The notes under the pieces are model-generated. The model did no database searches and was not told the origin of the DNA. It worked only from the letters and a program-made list of their open reading frames with translations. Shown one piece after another: positions 24,256 through 35,593 of a stretch of DNA of 64,000 nucleotides (the stretch's first letter is position 1; each line of letters begins with the position of its first letter). A program made the translations under genes and the position numbers. The DNA comes from Pagrus major (taxonomy: Eukaryota > Chordata > Actinopteri > Spariformes > Sparidae), in assembly GCF_040436345.1 (NCBI RefSeq), contig NC_133225.1:26950040-27014039 (forward strand), written 5' to 3'.

Positions 24256-25580
24256 TGTTCCAAGTTTAGTTTTAGTTTGTAACAAACACACACACACACG
24301 TATCTCTGGCATAGTTTGACCTAGACATACAGCACAGCACAGCCCACTCTCGCGATTTCCCGGCAGGGAATTGTTTAGTTATTCTTCTTCCGTACGTTTT
24401 TCGTCTCGCTTCTCCTCCTACAAATTTTGAGCTACAGAGACCATCCAACTATCAAAATGTTCAGCTCGTTAAGGACATGATGGCTTGTATTTTTCTTTTT
24501 TCTATCTTTCATACTTTTGGAAATATCCAGCTTTTTCTGCAAAATTTTTCCCATTTATCCTTATGGGGATTTTTTCAAATTTCATTCTGCTACTGCTTCC
24601 GCATACGTTCAGCTATAGAAACTGTTCAACTATCAAAATGTTCAGCTTTTTGAGCTCTTTCAGCCTTGTACTTTTCAGCTTTTCAACTTTTTCAAATATT
24701 CAGCTTTTTCAAAAAAACTCTTTCAACCTCTTCTTCTCCCTCATACTTTGAGCTAGAGACACCATTCCAACTTTAAAATAGTCACAAGACCTTGAACTAT
24801 TGGTCATGTATTCAGCTTTTTAAAATCTTTTACGGTTTTGAAATAATCACAGTTTAAGTTTTAAGGATTTTTAGCTCGTCTTCTGGTTTTATAATGGGTG
24901 TGTATTGCGTGAGCTAGAGTGCGTGACATCATCGCTAGAGTGGAGAGCAGCTGCAAAAACTTTAGAAAAAATTGTCTTCAGCTTGATTTGGGTCCCACAT
25001 CTTTTCCTTCACATAGACAATATATACATAGAAATGTAGGAAATATTATTGGCTTTCAGATGATGGTCTTATTTCAGATGTAGGACTTAAACTTTTGGCT
25101 GTAGAAGCCCTCGAGCGACAAGCACTCCAGCAACTCCCCCATAAGCCGCAGTGTTAACTTTGAGCCTAAATATCTGGAGTGGAGCAGCCGGAACGGTTTT
25201 GTCTCTCGCTCTGGCTCCCTCATGTTTCACTCTACAGAAATAAAAAAGACATCACATGGTTCAGCAATGTCTCCTGTTACTGACTGTATACGTATTTTGG
25301 CCATAACAATTACACTTTTTTCTAGACCTGCAGGTGTTCGGAAGGTGTTTTCCCATTCACCCTTATGTGGACATTTTCAGATTTCGTTCTGCTACTGCTT
25401 CAGCATACGTTCAGCTATTGACCTGTTGCAGACACGTCACAATGATCACGTGACGCGGGAGGTGACACCATGACGGACGGCAAAAGAACACTGGACTCAA
25501 TAGAAAGACAAGGAGGCTCGTTATTGTTCCTGACATTTTGTAGTTTTCTATCAGTTTTAACTTAATTTTATGTTGTTAAA
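24256..25580. repeat. Unclassified interspersed repeat region
   Basis: Sequence rich in TTCAGCTTTT-type motifs. A segment near 24545-24612 (cccatttatccttatgggg through cagctatag) recurs diverged near 25349-25417, indicating dispersed or tandem copies of one repeat. There is a (CA)n tract near 24284-24298. No coding domain is seen. Confidence 0.45.
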
Positions 25581-25758
25581 ATGGGTATTTCCTGCTGTGC
25601 CGTGCAGTGTACCAACAGACAAGGCTGCAAACCTGATCTAGCCTTTTACAGAATTCCCTTTGAAAAGGACAGAAGACGGCTACGAATAGCTGCAATTAAT
25701 TGCAAGGACTGGCAGCCCTCAAAATACTCGAGGATCTGCAGCAAGCATTTTGTACAAG
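25581..25758 (+). CDS. THAP-domain exon
   Basis: The ATG opens MGISCCAVQCTNRQG and the exon continues to SKYSRICSKHFVQ. This gives the C2CH zinc pattern of a THAP domain (Cys-x4-Cys near the start, later Cys-x2-His), followed by a consensus donor gtaagt at 25759. THAP domains bind specific DNA and are found both in host factors and in P-type and related transposases. A weak candidate for a following exon is at 27373. Without downstream exons it cannot be assigned, and a transposon-derived remnant is as likely as a host gene. Confidence 0.7.
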
Positions 25759-25972
25759 GTAAGTTTCATATTGTTAGAGTCAGTCAAAACAAATTCAATG
25801 TAGTTAGCTCACGTAGCTACCGTTAGCTAATAAACTCAAGTAGGGTTTGTTTACTAGCCTACTAGCGATGCTAGCTGGCTAGTCCTTCTCAGGACTCTGT
25901 TCGTATTAGCTGGTGGTCCTAGATCGGATGTTCTATACTACTGGGGGTGCCAGCTAATACTGCAAGCAGCAG

Positions 25973-26079
25973 CAGTATTCCTCCACACAGCACACAGGTC
26001 TCAAGCTCCTCCTCTCAGCTAGTCTGGCGCGGACTGCCACATACATACATGACTGATACTACCTTTAGTATTAACAGCA
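25973..26079 (-). repeat. Spliced-form repeat copy (short)
   Basis: Near-identical to part of the 27.73-27.85 kb copy on -. Here the exon-like pieces ending GCTGAGAGGAG and starting GAGCTTGAGACC are joined with no intervening sequence, while at 28.08-28.29 kb the same two pieces are separated by a GT-AG interval. It breaks off after GTGTGGAGG. Confidence 0.6.
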
Positions 26080-26129
26080 ATCACCAAACTCGGAACATAC
26101 GTCACATTGGTGTGCTGCTATTAGAATTC

Positions 26130-27323
26130 AAAATGATTGGGGGTGGGTGTGGCCAGGGGACTCCATAGTGCCACCCAACGTTGGGTCATGTGACCAAAAA
26201 CTTTCTCGGATTGTGATGAAATTTACAGGACTTATGGGTCTCAAGGATTTAGCCAGGAATTATTTTTGTTGGAATTTTTGCCGCAACAGGAAGTCGGCCA
26301 TCTTGAATGGCGTGCGGCGATTTTCATTTTTCCGACGCTGTTTCGGGACTTTAGGATGTTCGCAGACTCACCAAATTTGGCCCGTAGCTTCTTACCCATG
26401 AGTACGTTAATTCGATACCACAACTGCCCTCATGCGCGGCACGACAGCTCAGTAGCGCCCCCTAACGCCCCCTTATGGGTTTTCCTATTCATTTTTTTTC
26501 ACGTCTATGCCTCGTACTTTATTTAACTTGTCCTACAGATTTAACACCACAGACTTCACACTCACTACGTATCATTCTGAGACCTTGATGATGACACCTT
26601 GTCAAAAGCTTTCGCCTCCGATGTACCTGGTGGGCGTGGCAGTGCGGTGACCCCTTACGGCTGTTCCCATTCTGTAGGAACCCATTTCTAAGCCTCGTAC
26701 ATTGTTTAACTTGGCCTACAGATTTTACGCCACAGACTTCCCAGTCACTAAGTATCATCGTCAGACCTTGATGATGAAAAGTTGTGAAAAGCTTTTGCCT
26801 ACGTTATTTCTGGTGGGCGTGGCGGTGTGGTTAATTTCAATGAACCCTTATGGCTTTTCCCATTCTGTACGGACCCAAGTTCTATGGCTTGTAGTTTAAC
26901 TATCTTTTCCTACAGATTTAACACCACAGAGTTCACATTCACTCAGCAGCATCCTCATACAGCCTGCGTTGTACCTGGTGGGCGTGGCCGTGTGGTCAAT
27001 TTTGATCCTTCGCCATCATGCAGAAAGTCCTTATAACTTCAACATACAATTGCCGATCTGCATCAAATTGCTCACACATGTAGAGGGGCTCACCCTGAAT
27101 ATGTCTCTGCATCAATACTGTGTCATATCTATAGCGCCACCCACTGGACACAAGAAGTCACTGAATATGTCACTGTTGTGTTTTGTGTGACACAGATCCC
27201 ATTTAGGTAGGAAATTTCCACAGGCAACAGGCAAGCACACATCTCGCTGCACACCCTCCGACAGTGCCACAGCCCGACGTACGTGGGGCGAGGGCCCGTT
27301 CATCGCTGCTTGCAGTTTTAACT
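26130..27323 (-). repeat. Non-autonomous repeat family with TTAA at its end, copy A
   Basis: On - the end reads CTGCAAGCAGCGATGAACGG next to TTAA. Internal parts (AACAGGAAGTCGGCCATCTT, and GCGCCACCCACTGGACACAA near 27132) recur in copy B at 33.1-33.5 kb, and the terminal part recurs at 34.87 kb. A TTAA target site points to the piggyBac or Kolobok style, but the superfamily is inference. Internal duplications at 26.52, 26.70 and 26.90 kb repeat the CTACAGATTT-type segment. Confidence 0.55.
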
Positions 27324-27372
27324 ATTATAATTATATTATGAAATTATAATTCTTGCCTTTTTAGTTAAAAAA

Positions 27373-27486
27373 TTCTTTGTGACATGGCAGCCGTCGATCG
27401 AGTCAGCCCTGCAAACCCTGTTGATGGACGATGTGGTGGACAGTGGAGACTACATCCCCAAACACCCTGAATACCACCCCAGATGA
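27373..27486 (+). other. Possible terminal exon of the THAP gene
   Basis: After an acceptor-like ctttttag, a phase-1 frame continues from the donor at 25758 and reads through ALQTLLMDDVVDSGDYIPKH to a stop at 27484-27486. The phase fit and base composition are compatible with an exon, but no family is recognised. Confidence 0.25.
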
Positions 27487-27564
27487 TGTCCCACTGACAC
27501 CAGGGTCTTTATTGTGGCATCCCATCCAGCCCAGTGTAACGGGCGTGCACTGTCTTTAACAGTT

Positions 27565-28380
27565 TCATATCAGCTTAGATGCACATCCGTTAACCCTTGT
27601 ATGTTCTGCGTTGTGTTCTATGTTGTGCTGAATGAAGGAAGGACCCGGACCACGACCAGCTGCTGGTTGCTCTTTTAATGAAGGCCAAGCAGTGAATTTG
27701 TCTGTACAAATCAACAGAAAAATACATAAGGCTCTGTAACATGCAGTCTCCTCCACACAGCACACAGGTCTCAAGCTCCTCCTCTCAGCTAGTCTGGCGC
27801 GGACTGCCACATACATACATGACTGATACTACATTTAGTATTAACAGCTAAAATACTTTTAAATAAAAATGTGAAAATGAATCAAATAAATTATAAAATG
27901 CAATGTACTTGACAACATGAATTTCTTTTACATGCTTAATGCAACCAGTGTAAGCACATGTAAACACTATGCCAGATGAATTATAATGAACATAATGCAC
28001 ATACCTGTACAAATCAACAGAAAAATACATAAGGCTCTGTAACATGCAGTCTCCTCCACACAGCACACAGGTCTCAAGCTCCTGTTAGCAGATAAACATA
28101 CAGAAAACCCTGTAGACTAGCATGTGGAAACATGTCTACTTTAAAGCTAGCAAAAAGTCCGTTTACCAGGTTTCTATTCAATTGACACATTAACTGCATG
28201 TTCACAACCTAGAGACTAACACTTATCATGCATAAAACAAAGTTTGCATTGTTCAAAAACTGAAATAAATTGACGAGCAAAATAATACATTACCTCCTCT
28301 CAGCTAGTCTGGCGCGGACTGAGAGAAGCACGGGAATGACGACACGAGGCCTGCGACCTCTTAAAGTGACAGTACAGGTA
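27565..28380 (-). repeat. Intron-containing and spliced copies of the same multi-exon transcript, side by side
   Basis: On -, 28292-28318 holds an exon-like piece preceded by an acceptor (cttctctcag) and followed by GTAATG. After a 0.2 kb interval ending TAACAG comes a second piece (28004-28077) followed by GTATGT. Directly downstream, 27848-27565 holds the same pieces joined precisely, preceded by another exon-like piece and followed by a further one. All three junctions obey GT-AG. This indicates an RNA-derived copy beside a genomic copy. No protein family is recognised, and the 83-residue frame is weak. Confidence 0.55.
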
Positions 28381-29841
28381 TTAACACTTTGGTTTGAATA
28401 CAACATTCAAACATAAATATAGGCAATAAAACACATCTTAAACATATAGAAAACAATATTCATCAGGATTTGGTGACATTTCAAACGTAAAAATAAAGAT
28501 ATAATTTCAACCCTGTTACACTTAATTGGAGCAGGAACACCGGCCAATACACTATGCTGCAAAAATGCTAATTCATTTCCAGGTTTTAGGACATTATAAT
28601 ATTTTTGACCAAATCCCCTCTCTGATGCAACAATATTGTAGTGACTATTATTGTTTTTTGCAAAAAATATGAACACAATGAGATTTTTGATAAACAATAA
28701 TAATGTGGATATAATGACTATGTGAATAAAGGCAAGGTTTAGACCAAGTAGAAAAGTCTGATAAGTTCAGAAAAGTCAAAATCCTGTGCTGATTGAGTAG
28801 ATTCAGATCACCTGTTGGGTGTGGAGACTGGCTCCTGATTAAGGATTGAGAGGAGGTGGAGCATTCCCCTCACAGCCAATCAGGGTGTGACAATGCCCTT
28901 TTGAGAAGACCTAAGAGAGGTGGTGAACAGCATGCTGCTTGTCATTCTTATTCCTTCCTAGACATACAGCACATCTCAACTTAACAGCTTGTCAGTTGGG
29001 GAACTCATCTGTTTAGGCTTTGTTTTTTGCTGCATTTTGTTGTTTCTGATTGAGGAAAATCTTTAAAAAACCTCCTTTTATTTATCTTTTATTTAGTGCA
29101 ATTTTTCAGCCTGGTGCTTTCAGGTGTCTTTGGTAGGTCTCACTGGACCCCTTGATACCCAAGCCCCTTTTATAGACATTTCATTATTTTCCTTTTGGAG
29201 GGAGGTAAAGGGAAGAAACATTGGTTTCATTATCTTTTGAAGAGGCATTTGTGAGATTTGGGATTCCCAGTATTTTCTAAAACATTTTACGTGGTTCTGA
29301 ACTGGTTCTCAGGCTTCCCTCAGCACTGTCACAACCTCTCCGTAGCGTCTTCACTGTCTCAATGCCACATGTGATGTGATTCACGCAGACTGTTGAAGTG
29401 ATATTCCAATTATTTTATTAAGAAGATTACAGATACAACACTAGAGTTCACAAATCCTGGTTTTAACTCGTTTTGTTTTCCCAACAATAAAATTTACGTG
29501 GGCTTTTTAACGGATAAACAACATACTTAGTAGCATATGTAATTCTAACCACAATGATGATACCAGACACATTGGATGAGTAAATTGATTGCCTTTAATC
29601 ACAAAAGCCACGTACGTAATCCCTTAATTCCACCAGGTCCGTGTTCGGTCTGGCTACGTTCCGTCACGGCGGCGGAGCTGATAGGTTTCACTCTAGTCTG
29701 TGGGTTTACTTCTGCTGGCTCTGCTGCGTTGCGTATCTACTCTGTTGCAGCTCCGGCAGTCCCTTCTGGAGTAGATACGTAGGGCTTCTATTTCCGCCGG
29801 ATGCCGGAGCACGGCACAACAATTCAGCCGATTTCAGCACA
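28381..29841. other. Gene-free stretch
   Basis: AT-rich sequence with no coding domain. From 29790 to 29841 it matches the paralogous segment at 53.14 kb, which is the empty-site counterpart of the foldback element inserted here. Confidence 0.4.
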
Positions 29842-30493
29842 TATGGAAGAATTATCCTATCTTTATTCAAGAGCGTAGGTTTTCAGTGTGAGTGCATGAT
29901 TTCATTCCTTTTCAGTGACACAGCTCCTTCTCGTGCTCAGATTTATTCTCCTCACGCTCACATTTTGTGCTCACACTGAGATGTTTGCTGCTTTCTCTCA
30001 AAATGTGTGCTTTCTCTCAAATCACATGCTTGTGCTCACATCTTCTTCTTGCACACAAAAATTTTGCTTGTATTCAAATATGTCCTGTGCGCGCTCAAAC
30101 CTAATGTGCACACACTCAGAACAAGCACCTCCTCTCCGGTTGAGGAGTCTGCTCAGACTCAAGGCTGTCCCTCCCCTGAGCTTATTATATTGTGTTTCAC
30201 CAGCCAATAGGGAGACAGCTACAGTGTGGACCAATCAAATGATGGATGCCGCCTTCGGTGCGTTCCTTCGCACTTTTTTTTTGAGTGCTCCGTAGGGGCA
30301 GGTATATGGTCTATTTGTAAAACTGCTTCTCTCAAAATACACCAATTTACCATATTAGCCAGCTATTTGAATTGTCAGTGTGAGGAGAATAAATCTGAGC
30401 ACGAGAAGGAGCTGCGTCACTGAAAAGGAATGAAATTATGCTCTCAAACTGAAAATCTACGCTCTTGAATAAAGATAGGATAATTCTTCCATA
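29842..30493. mobile_element. Foldback MITE with long inverted repeats and 6 bp duplication
   Basis: The left end TATGGAAGAATTATCC and its neighbours are matched by an exact reverse complement at the right end for 37 bp, and similarity continues to about 120 bp. AGCACA flanks both sides (29836-29841 and 30494-30499). The paralogous sequence near 53165 reads straight through with a single AGCACA, which shows the empty site. Length is 652 bp and no transposase is present. A 6 bp duplication does not fit hAT or Harbinger. Confidence 0.85.
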
Positions 30494-30499
30494 AGCACA

Positions 30500-31480
30500 G
30501 AGCAGACTGAAAGTCACACACCGACACAACAACAAACATCCAGTTAATTTTCATAAAAAAACACTTGACGCCAGCACAAAAATCTCAAGAGAGACAAATC
30601 CAAGCACTTCTTCTAATGCTTCAGTTGGGGTCACTACTTGTGTTTTATACCACATATTATAACGGCGGTTGCGCGTGATTGTTATTGCAGGAACTCCTCA
30701 GTCTCGCAACAGCAGTTGTCTGGCTGGGCTGTGCTGTGCCAGACTCAAAACGCAGCCGGTGGGGGTTGACGATGGAGCAGACCGTACCGGAGATGTTCCG
30801 CAACGCACATGCATCCTGTGGAATTCTAGAGTGAGCATTATTTATGGAGTTATGGGGGAAGAGAGGAGACTCACCAGATCAGGATCAATTTATTGGAGGA
30901 ACAAAGGAACTGAAATGTTTATTTTTTACATTACATTACATCAAGCCTGACATTAACCAACATTCTGCTTATTTCATAAGTTTTTATTTTTTAGAGGACC
31001 ATGATATGAAGCTTGTCTTTCTTCCCCTTCATATTAAAGAGGGTCATCAATTGATTGGTGAAGAGCCTAATCCACGGGCCCTCGACCCATGTACGTTGAG
31101 CCGTGGCGCTGTCTGAGAGTCTTGCAAAGAGGAAAGAGGAGTGACGACGACTGAGAAGCTCATAGCTTTGATCATGAGATCAAACAGCATGCCTTTCTCC
31201 CTCCAAGCCACTGGGTTTATTTCAGGTTTTTAGTAATTTACCAGAACTAGATCCAATAACTGTACTGCCTGACTGTTTTACTGTACTGTAAGTACTCTAC
31301 AGTGATTTGCTGTTTTTTTGACGTATGCAAGTGAATAAAGGTAGAAAAGATTTTGCGGAGAAGAGCGGTTCACATTGTAAGCAGTTCTGCCTGCTCTTCA
31401 GTACTTGTGCATTTAAAGGTGCCGTGAAATGGCTTTGACATTTGTCACTGTCTTTGAAACAGGATGTAACGGGTTTGGAC
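30500..31480. other. Gene-free stretch
   Basis: The first part (to about 30610) continues the segment shared with 53.19-53.29 kb. The rest has no recognised exon or repeat. Confidence 0.4.
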
Positions 31481-32100
31481 TTAAAACTGGGAGGGACTGC
31501 CTACAACAAACAATATAAACAACACAGTCCAATCAGTTATTACACTTTAATTACAGGCACGTATAAAGGCAGGGATTAAATGTCACAAACGACCACATTT
31601 GTAACTTACCATCAGAAGCAACCAGCATGGCTTCTTCTTTCTCCACCTGCATGCCTGCCATGTCCGCATCGCTGACTACTGCAAATAGCCACCAACACCA
31701 TGCTGTTGCATGAAGTCTTTCACTTATTCCCACACGTACTTTCCATATACTTATACTGCTGACTCACACAGTAACTTTTCTTACCAGCTGTAACAGGCTG
31801 CAGCCTTTCCTTGAGTTGCCTAATCTCTGCCTGCAGCTGCTGGGTGGTTTGCTCCTTCTTCTCTGATTCTTCACGCAGCAAGGCGGTCTGCTGGGAGGCC
31901 GCCCTGCTCCTCCTCAGATGGCGCACTGCTGTTTTTATGCTTCGCTCCCCAACTCTGACACACTGTCTATATCGCTCCTGTGGGGGGATTGCCGCATCTA
32001 GACAAGAATAAGGCAGAATTTGCAGACTCTGCCTCAGGTCCATTATGTCAGGGTCGTCCACCTCAGGGAATTTGGTTGATGAAGGGAGGGAAGCCATTTT
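31481..32100 (-). CDS. Coiled-coil protein gene, paralogue 1 (THAP exon lost)
   Basis: Exons on -: 31785-32100 (starts AAAATG after a tttctatag acceptor), 31610-31678 and 31481-31500, joined in phase 1. The product opens MASLPSSTKFPEVDDPDI and carries a heptad-rich coiled coil (LREESEKKEQTTQQLQAEI) before LQPVTAG and a short acidic tail. The same exon structure is found in paralogue 2, except that here the first exon runs through the position of an intron in that copy. The preceding intron matches paralogue 2 for about 300 bp, then diverges, and no THAP exon is seen upstream. Open in all exons. Function unknown; a dimerising DNA-binding cofactor is a guess. Confidence 0.55.
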
Positions 32101-33060
32101 CTATAGAAACACACAACCCATTCACAATTATTACATATCACTCAATCACAGCACTAATTTGTATTACTTGTAACATGCTTTTTATCATTTGTGTATTCAC
32201 CCAACACTAATGTTGCCAGGATGTAGTTGATGTTAGCTAGCTAGCAATAATTGACAACATCAGAACACACTTTCAACACTGTCTGAATGCTAAAAAAGCT
32301 AGCTTGACAGCTATCAGTTATAGCAATGGCTATGTTTGTAGTTTACGTTTAATATCATATTAGCTGTTGTCTACAGGTGAATGAAACATGAGGTAGTTGT
32401 TGTTGTTGCATACGGGGAAAAAAACGGCAGAGCAAAGGTCCGTTGTTCCTCACCAACTTTATACCCTGCTGGTGTATGGGAGGAGGATTTTTCAAAACAA
32501 CCAATCAGAAGTCTCTGGAGCCGACGGACGCAACACCAAGTGGCAATCACATGACAGATTTAAGGTGACGTAGCAGCAAGACGCAGTCTCGTCTCCTTTT
32601 TTAAAACTTGTCGAAAGTGCAGACTTCTAACTATATACCAGTTTTTAAATTTGTTGATAGGCAAAGTAAAACCACACTTATGATAAATAATTTACGCTAT
32701 GCTTTTTCCTGAATATTGTCATCACGTTTGGTGGGCGGTTTGGTGAAGGAAGAAACGATTAATGTTCTCAGGAAAGTGATCGCAAGCAACAGTGATTGTG
32801 AGGATACAAACATGACTACAGCCTTTTCTTATTGGTGGACAAATGCACCACATCAACCAATCAACAAATTATATGGCAACAGGGGAAAGTTGTTGGAGTG
32901 ACGGTGGCGAAAGAGAAACAGCGAGCAGCTAGCGATAGCGAGTTTAGAGATTTGTGACATTTAGCATGTTAGGAGTGTATAGTTAGTGTGTAGTGTAGTG
33001 TTTTTTTGTTTGGAGTGTCAAAACAATGTAGCAAAAGCCACACATACACAACACATGCAT
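32101..33060. other. Intron-like and gene-free sequence
   Basis: 32101-32400 matches intron sequence of paralogue 2 (37075-37229 and 39433-39603), with the palindromic element absent. The rest has no recognised feature. Confidence 0.5.
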
Positions 33061-33084
33061 AAATTTAAGTAACTCCTCCTACAG

Positions 33085-33527
33085 ATGATGCATCAATATT
33101 GTCTCATCTCTATAGCACCCCCTAATGCCGGGTCGTGTGAACAACAACTTTCTCCGATCTTCATGAAATTTGCAGAACTCATAGGTCTCACTGATTTAGA
33201 CAGGAATACATTTTGTGGAATTTCTCGCCCCAACAGGAAGTCGGCCCTCTTGGATTGCGTGTGGCCATTTTCTTTTTTCCAACATACAATTTCACATCTA
33301 CACCAAAATCGTCACACATGTACAGGGTTTTGCCCTGAATACGGCTATGCATCAATACTGTCACATATCCATAGTGCCACCCACTGGACACAGTAAGTCA
33401 CTGCTAATTTCACTATTGGGTTTTGGGTGACATGTATTCTATTTAGGTATGATGCGCATGCCATCCGACGGCGCCACAGCCCGACGTACGTGGGTTGAGG
33501 GCCCCTTTCATCACTGCTTGAAGTTTT
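33085..33527 (-). repeat. TTAA-end repeat family, copy B
   Basis: Shares ordered blocks with 26.16-27.32 kb: the AACAGGAAGTCGGCC block, the CCACCCACTGGACACA block and the terminal GCTGCAAGCAGCG-like end next to TTAA near 33528. It is shorter, so the middle of copy A is absent. Confidence 0.55.
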
Positions 33528-33566
33528 AATTAATTTTGATTTACTCTGCTTCCGCACTAAAAAAAA

Positions 33567-33862
33567 AAAAAGAATCCTGAGGCACAAAGGTGTCGCGCAC
33601 CTCCAGCGCTTGCAGGAAGATGGATCTGAACCTGGTCTTCATCATTCCAAAAGGCAAGCTGAATGATAGCGTGTGGCCTGGAATGATGGCCGTTGAAGCG
33701 CTGGGCTCTCACACCTTGCACCGGCCGCTTGTAGGGAGTGATGAGGGGGAGTTGACGTTGGAGGCATGGGTACCCGCAGTCTGCAAGGATGAAGTGCCCT
33801 GGAGGAGGGTAGATAGCCCGCCTGTACAGTGGGCTGTGCTGGAGTACTCTGGAGTCATGCAC
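33567..33862 (-). pseudogene. Harbinger transposase fragment
   Basis: On - it reads MHDSRVLQHSPLY, FILADCGYPCLQ and LITPYKRP, matching the second-Asp region of HARBI1-like proteins. A run of four A on + at 33649-33652 holds one extra base. Past it the neighbouring frame reads MMKTRFRSIFLQALEV, the region after the catalytic Glu. The normally expected Glu motif is changed (IIQLAF). It is broken at both ends and joined to the SGNH fragment that follows. Confidence 0.75.
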
Positions 33863-33927
33863 CGACCGTGACCGTCATGGAGTCATGGTCCTGGACCGAG
33901 GAACCGGGCTGGAGGGGGTGTCGTCCT

Positions 33928-33964
33928 CCAGTCTCCGTGACAGCCTGGCTGTCACGGAGACTGG
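33928..33964. repeat. Perfect 18 bp inverted repeat at a rearrangement junction
   Basis: Arms 33928-33945 and 33947-33964 are exact reverse complements around a single T. Both are the same exon segment (GGCTGTCACGGAGACTGG), once in each orientation, directly before the SINE. Confidence 0.9.
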
Positions 33965-34111
33965 TTAGAGTGGTTAGAGCGCATGCCACACACGCAGCGG
34001 ACCCTGGTTCGAATCCCTTTGCTGCATGTCACACCCCCTCTTTTTCCAATTTCAAAAATCTATGCACTGTCTAAATAAAAAGGTGTCTATGCCTAAAATA
34101 AATAAATAAAT
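33965..34111 (+). repeat. tRNA-derived SINE in copy 3
   Basis: The same SINE in the same intron as copies 1 and 2, here on + because the copy is inverted. Box A is partly truncated at the hairpin junction. Box B (GGTTCGAATCC) and the AAATAAATAAAT tail are present. Confidence 0.8.
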
Positions 34112-34865
34112 GCTTACCTTCAGCCAGCGGCTCCTCACAGCAGTGAGGAATCGGGCGTAGTCGACGGCTGCCTCGTCCACGGTCCTGCTCGCCGTCAGGT
34201 TGTTGCTAGGGGCAAGAACACAAACAGCATCAGGGGTCCGAGGAACATTAGCATGCAGGACCTCAGCTGAGCGGCATGGGCCCCGCGGGTCAACATGATA
34301 CCAAAAGAATACTTTCCTTCTGGCATCGGGGCGAAACCATCCACGATGGCGCGGAGATGGGAGTCCACGACAATCAGAACAAACTGCAACAACAAAGAAA
34401 ATTTCTTTAGCATGAAAATCATTAATCCCTCTCAAGATCAATTACTTCCTTCATAAACTGGACAATAAAAGCACCTTCTTGTCAGGAGACTCCGGTGGGA
34501 TGACCAGCTTGTGGCTCCGTCCAGTGAGCTTGGAAGTTGGCCACCTCAGCACCGGATGGCGGTAACCAGTACTGCGGCCTGTTTAGTAAAGGACAAAATA
34601 GATAAAAGGTAAAACTAATGAAGGAAAGCCTACCAGGAAATATCAACAATCACTTGTTTATACCAGTAAAAAAGTACAGGAAAACCAGTTTAAAAAGTTT
34701 AATATTGATGATGAATTAATTTATTGTTCATTTAGGGATAAAACAGGTGGATACTTACGTGCACGAACTTCGGCATCACCAGGGGCTCCAGAAAGCCTTG
34801 GCAGGGGGTGAAGATCCAACCACCTGATGACATAAAAAAAAAAAATAATAATAATAAATCATAAT

Positions 34866-35095
34866 TAAAGCTGCAAGCAGCGATGAACGGGCCCTCGCAG
34901 TCCACGCGGGTCGGGGCGTGCTGCCGTCGGGGCGTGGTCCTTACCCGGACCCATTGCCCCGTTATTGTGCGCGCATGTCTTAACTGATAGCCAAAAACGT
35001 ATTTCTGTTGATAATAGCGCCACCTGCTGGTGATTTTTGGTGTGTGAGTTACAGGGGCCTTTCTATACCACCCCTATGAATTTCATATCCATAAG
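34866..35095 (+). repeat. TTAA-end repeat family, terminal fragment C
   Basis: Begins TTAAAGCTGCAAGCAGCGAT, the same terminus as copies A and B but in the opposite orientation. It contains GCGCCACCTGCTGGTG, and similarity fades near 35095. Confidence 0.55.
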
Positions 35096-35593
35096 TGTTA
35101 TGGTGTGGGCACAGTGCCAAATCTAAAAAGAAACTGCCAGTCTCAAATCACACAATTGAAAGTTCGCTGAAAACAATAACACCAAACAAGTCAAGGTAAA
35201 CTGCTTTTAAGGAGAAATATAAACTGAACTTTATGCTTCAAATAATGCTTAATTGCATCCATCAATAATCATAAATTTTTCATCACAGAACAAACCACCT
35301 CTCACATGCTACAGTCAAACAACACAAAAATTGAGTATCATCTTTTACAAACACAAAGATAACTGTCTGACTATCTGTTAGTACTAACTAACAGTAACAC
35401 ATGTGGAAGACCTTTTTGTCCTTTTTCCAATACTGTAACTTTATGATTATTTTCTATGTCAAATCTTATGACAATTTCAAACACCCTAAACACCATACAA
35501 AAAGGAAACAAACACACATCCAAGTTCTGAACTATAAATTTATTAATAATGTAAAACACGAACCAAACATGAACAAAAAAACAACACAACCAT
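35096..35593. other. Gene-free AT-rich stretch
   Basis: Downstream sequence of paralogue 2 (3' side on -). No polyadenylation signal is certain and no domain is seen. Confidence 0.4.

Larger units (their letters stand above)
33868..34830 (-). pseudogene. Helitron-type gene, SGNH exons, inverted copy 3
   Basis: Reading on -, the exon LDLHPLPRLSGAP lies at about 34764-34825 and an exon with VIPPESPDKK at about 34474-34580. The full 266 bp SGNH exon is at 34118-34383, with exact acceptor and donor. It keeps the 20 bp that copy 1 lost, ending RSRWLK, but reads [10 protein letters not shown], so the Gly before the nucleophile-bearing DS is Val. Downstream exons are gone except for a piece of the Arg/Asp-rich exon at 33880-33945. 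Confidence 0.75.
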
